DNA of 64,000 nt from CANDYO01 sp964627795 (GTDB lineage Bacteria; Pseudomonadota; Alphaproteobacteria; Rickettsiales; CANDYO01). The translations under genes were made by a program, and so were the position numbers. The notes under the pieces are model-generated. The model had not been told where the DNA came from. It made no database searches and saw only the letters and a list, made by a program, of their open reading frames with translations. The stretch is taken from contig CAZVLF010000003.1 of NCBI GenBank assembly GCA_964627795.1, positions 62,001 through 126,000 of the forward strand. Reading direction: 5' to 3'. Positions 62,684 to 64,000 of this stretch are shown piece after piece (position 1 is the first letter of the stretch; every line of letters starts with the position of its first letter).

Positions 62684-62978
62684 TTTTATTTATCGTTTTT
62701 GATTGTTTGGTTTGCGCAGCAATAGCTTTTTCATTTTGACCAGTGGCAGCATAATAAAGTTTTTTTCCATTATTGATTATGGATTGATATTCTTCATCAC
62801 TTATTGAAGATATTACTTGTTCTAAACTATTTTTTTCTTCCTTTTTAAAAGGGGTATTATCAGAAGATTTATACTTAACGGGCTCAGAAATAGGAGATAC
62901 AATTGGTTGTTGAGATTGTTCTTTACTGCTGCTTTTTCCTAAAAGAATATTTTTTAATTGAGAAAATATGTTAGCCAT
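62676..62978 (-). CDS. Hypothetical small polar protein (100 aa)
   Basis: Ser/Lys/Gln-rich protein starting MANIFSQLKNILLGKSSSKEQ, with a helix around residues 50-70 (LEQVISSISDEEYQSIINNGKKLYYA) and a basic end (TKQSKTINKNA). Unknown. Divergent from the GTA gp15-like gene and translationally coupled to the 417-aa gene (8-base overlap). Confidence 0.5.
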   Translation of the reverse strand: MANIFSQLKNILLGKSSSKEQSQQPIVSPISEPVKYKSSDNTPFKKEEKNSLEQVISSISDEEYQSIINNGKKLYYAATGQNEKAIAAQTKQSKTINKNA

Positions 62979-63033
62979 AGGTTTAAAATCATAATTCGCA
63001 CAGTAACTAATAATTTAGAGGAAAACTTATATT

Positions 63034-64000
63034 ATGTCATCTACTTTTTTTGGAGGATTTGGCAAATTTTTAGGTCAATCAATTGCAGGGCCAATTGGAG
63101 GGATGATTGGTAGTGAACTTGATAAAGAATTATTTTCACCAAAAGTAGCTCCTAAACAAGGACGAAGAATTAATGAATTTACTCTGCAAACGGCAGTTTA
63201 TGGAAGAGAAATTCCTATAATTTATGGAAAGGTAAAGCTAGGAGGAAATATAATATGGTCCTCTAAAATAAAAGAACAAAAGGAAGACTTTTATCAAAAA
63301 AGAAGCAAGTTTGGAGGAAGGTCGCTGATTGCAAGCCAGTTTAATTATTCAATATCACTGGCAATCGCTTTAGCTGAAGGAGAAGTTGATGAGATTTTAA
63401 GAGTGTGGGCGGATGATCACTTAATTGATTTAAAGATGGTTAATTATAGATTTTATAAAGGATGTGAAGACCAAACACCAGACCCGCTAATTGAAGCTTA
63501 TCAAGGTTTTGGAATGACACCTGCTTTTAGAGGGTTATGCTACGTAGTTATAGAAGATTTACCTTTAAAAGAATATGGAAACCATATACCTAATTTTACT
63601 TTTGAGGTTGTTCGAAATATTAAAACTAAAGCTAATAATGGTGATGAACCAATTGAAGATAGAATTAAATCTATGGTAATAATTCCCGGTTCAGGTGAAT
63701 TTGTTTATGATACTATTATTCAATCAAAAGTCCCTAACAAATATAATCCAAATTTTGGTTACTTTAATTACCATAAAAGTAAAATAAATCAAAATAATAG
63801 AGAAAATAAAGCAGATAGTTTGGTCTCTTTAGATCAACTACAAAAAACTTGCCCAAATATAGAATGGGTTGCACCTGTAGTTGGATGGTTTACAACGAGC
63901 CTTGATCTAGGTAGATGTAAGATTATGCCAGGAGTTGAATATAAAGATGGTGATACAATCCCTGATCCTTGGAAAGTAAATTTTTATACACGTGATAATG
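63034..64000 (+). CDS. GTA baseplate/host-specificity protein (gp15-like, TIM-barrel), 5' part
   Basis: The frame opens at 63034 after GAGGAAAAC and runs off the window, 322 codons so far. The N-terminus is Gly-rich (FFGGFGKFLGQSIAGPIGGMIGSEL), then LQTAVYGREIPIIYGKVKLGGNIIWSSKIKE, GGRSLIASQFNYSISLAIALAEGEVDEILRVWADDHLID and GFGMTPAFRGLCYVVIEDLPLKEYGNHIPNFTFEV, which are conserved in phage tail tip proteins and in gp15 of the Rhodobacter GTA. The TIM-barrel-like domain would follow. It is 5.8 kb away from the rest of the GTA tail genes and separated by unrelated genes on the other strand. Confidence 0.87.
   Translation, partial: MSSTFFGGFGKFLGQSIAGPIGGMIGSELDKELFSPKVAPKQGRRINEFTLQTAVYGREIPIIYGKVKLGGNIIWSSKIKEQKEDFYQKRSKFGGRSLIASQFNYSISLAIALAEGEVDEILRVWADDHLIDLKMVNYRFYKGCEDQTPDPLIEAYQGFGMTPAFRGLCYVVIEDLPLKEYGNHIPNFTFEVVRNIKTKANNGDEPIEDRIKSMVIIPGSGEFVYDTIIQSKVPNKYNPNFGYFNYHKSKINQNNRENKADSLVSLDQLQKTCPNIEWVAPVVGWFTTSLDLGRCKIMPGVEYKDGDTIPDPWKVNFYTRDN

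Noticed and set aside
1..64000. tRNA, rRNA, CRISPR array or intact insertion sequence.
   Set aside because: No cloverleaf, rRNA-like GC-richer block, regularly spaced repeats or transposase frame was found in the gene-free stretches.

Overview
The window is a very AT-rich, densely packed piece of an alphaproteobacterial chromosome. The gene content points to an obligate intracellular or endosymbiotic member of the Rickettsiales, or a close relative. Signs of this are MipZ, IscR followed by two cysteine desulfurases, an MHS-type MFS carrier, a BT1-like carrier, tsaE-amgK-murU, a dispersed gene-transfer-agent (GTA) cluster of the Rhodobacter type, and many ankyrin or low-complexity proteins that look like host-directed effectors. 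glpX and pntAA/AB/B are present, which argues against the genus Rickettsia itself. The family assignment is inference. I see no rRNA, tRNA, CRISPR array or intact insertion sequence.

Layout: 1-0.5 kb is a broken LuxR-type regulator. 0.5-7.4 kb is housekeeping (IHF-like, yraN, zapE, holB) and an RND efflux pair. 7.5-12 kb holds an AmpD/AmiD-like amidase that has lost its zinc ligands, then an iscR-nifS-iscS operon ending in two unknown membrane proteins, one of only 59 aa. 12-18.7 kb is metabolism and repair (alpha/beta hydrolase, nth, murD, pnt operon, glpX). 18.7-29 kb is an accessory island: a possible Fe(II) oxygenase-like protein, a possible DUF218-like membrane protein, two small Gly/Ala-zipper proteins, a giant methyltransferase-ankyrin-OTU protein, a LuxR-type regulator and an ankyrin protein. 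29-46 kb is mostly housekeeping (mtaB, dapF, an LpoA-like lipoprotein, rsmI, ligA, trhO, mipZ, murU, amgK, tsaE, gshA) interrupted by a class 3 lipase and a 530-aa unknown.

46-50.7 kb carries three low-complexity proteins with eukaryote-like short motifs: acidic-x-Ile-Tyr motifs in two of them, and a basic NLS-like cluster plus a KEN box in the third. A repeat element and a BT1-family carrier lie between. 50.9-57.2 kb is the GTA head/tail-connector module: portal, fused protease-capsid, connectors and major tail protein. It is interrupted by an antisense, Cys-rich, probably exported protein. 57-63 kb holds unknowns, a NadM-like nucleotidyltransferase, brnQ, a SuhB-like pseudoenzyme and efp. 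The window ends inside a GTA gp15-like (TIM-barrel) gene, so the GTA genes are split by unrelated genes.

Common themes are extreme compaction (abutting or overlapping genes on both strands), two pseudoenzymes that keep their fold motifs but lose metal ligands, anabolic peptidoglycan recycling (AmgK/MurU), and several candidate secreted effectors. The most novel-looking objects are the methyltransferase-ankyrin-OTU protein with its island, the dead amidase, the dead SuhB, and the NLS/KEN-box protein.
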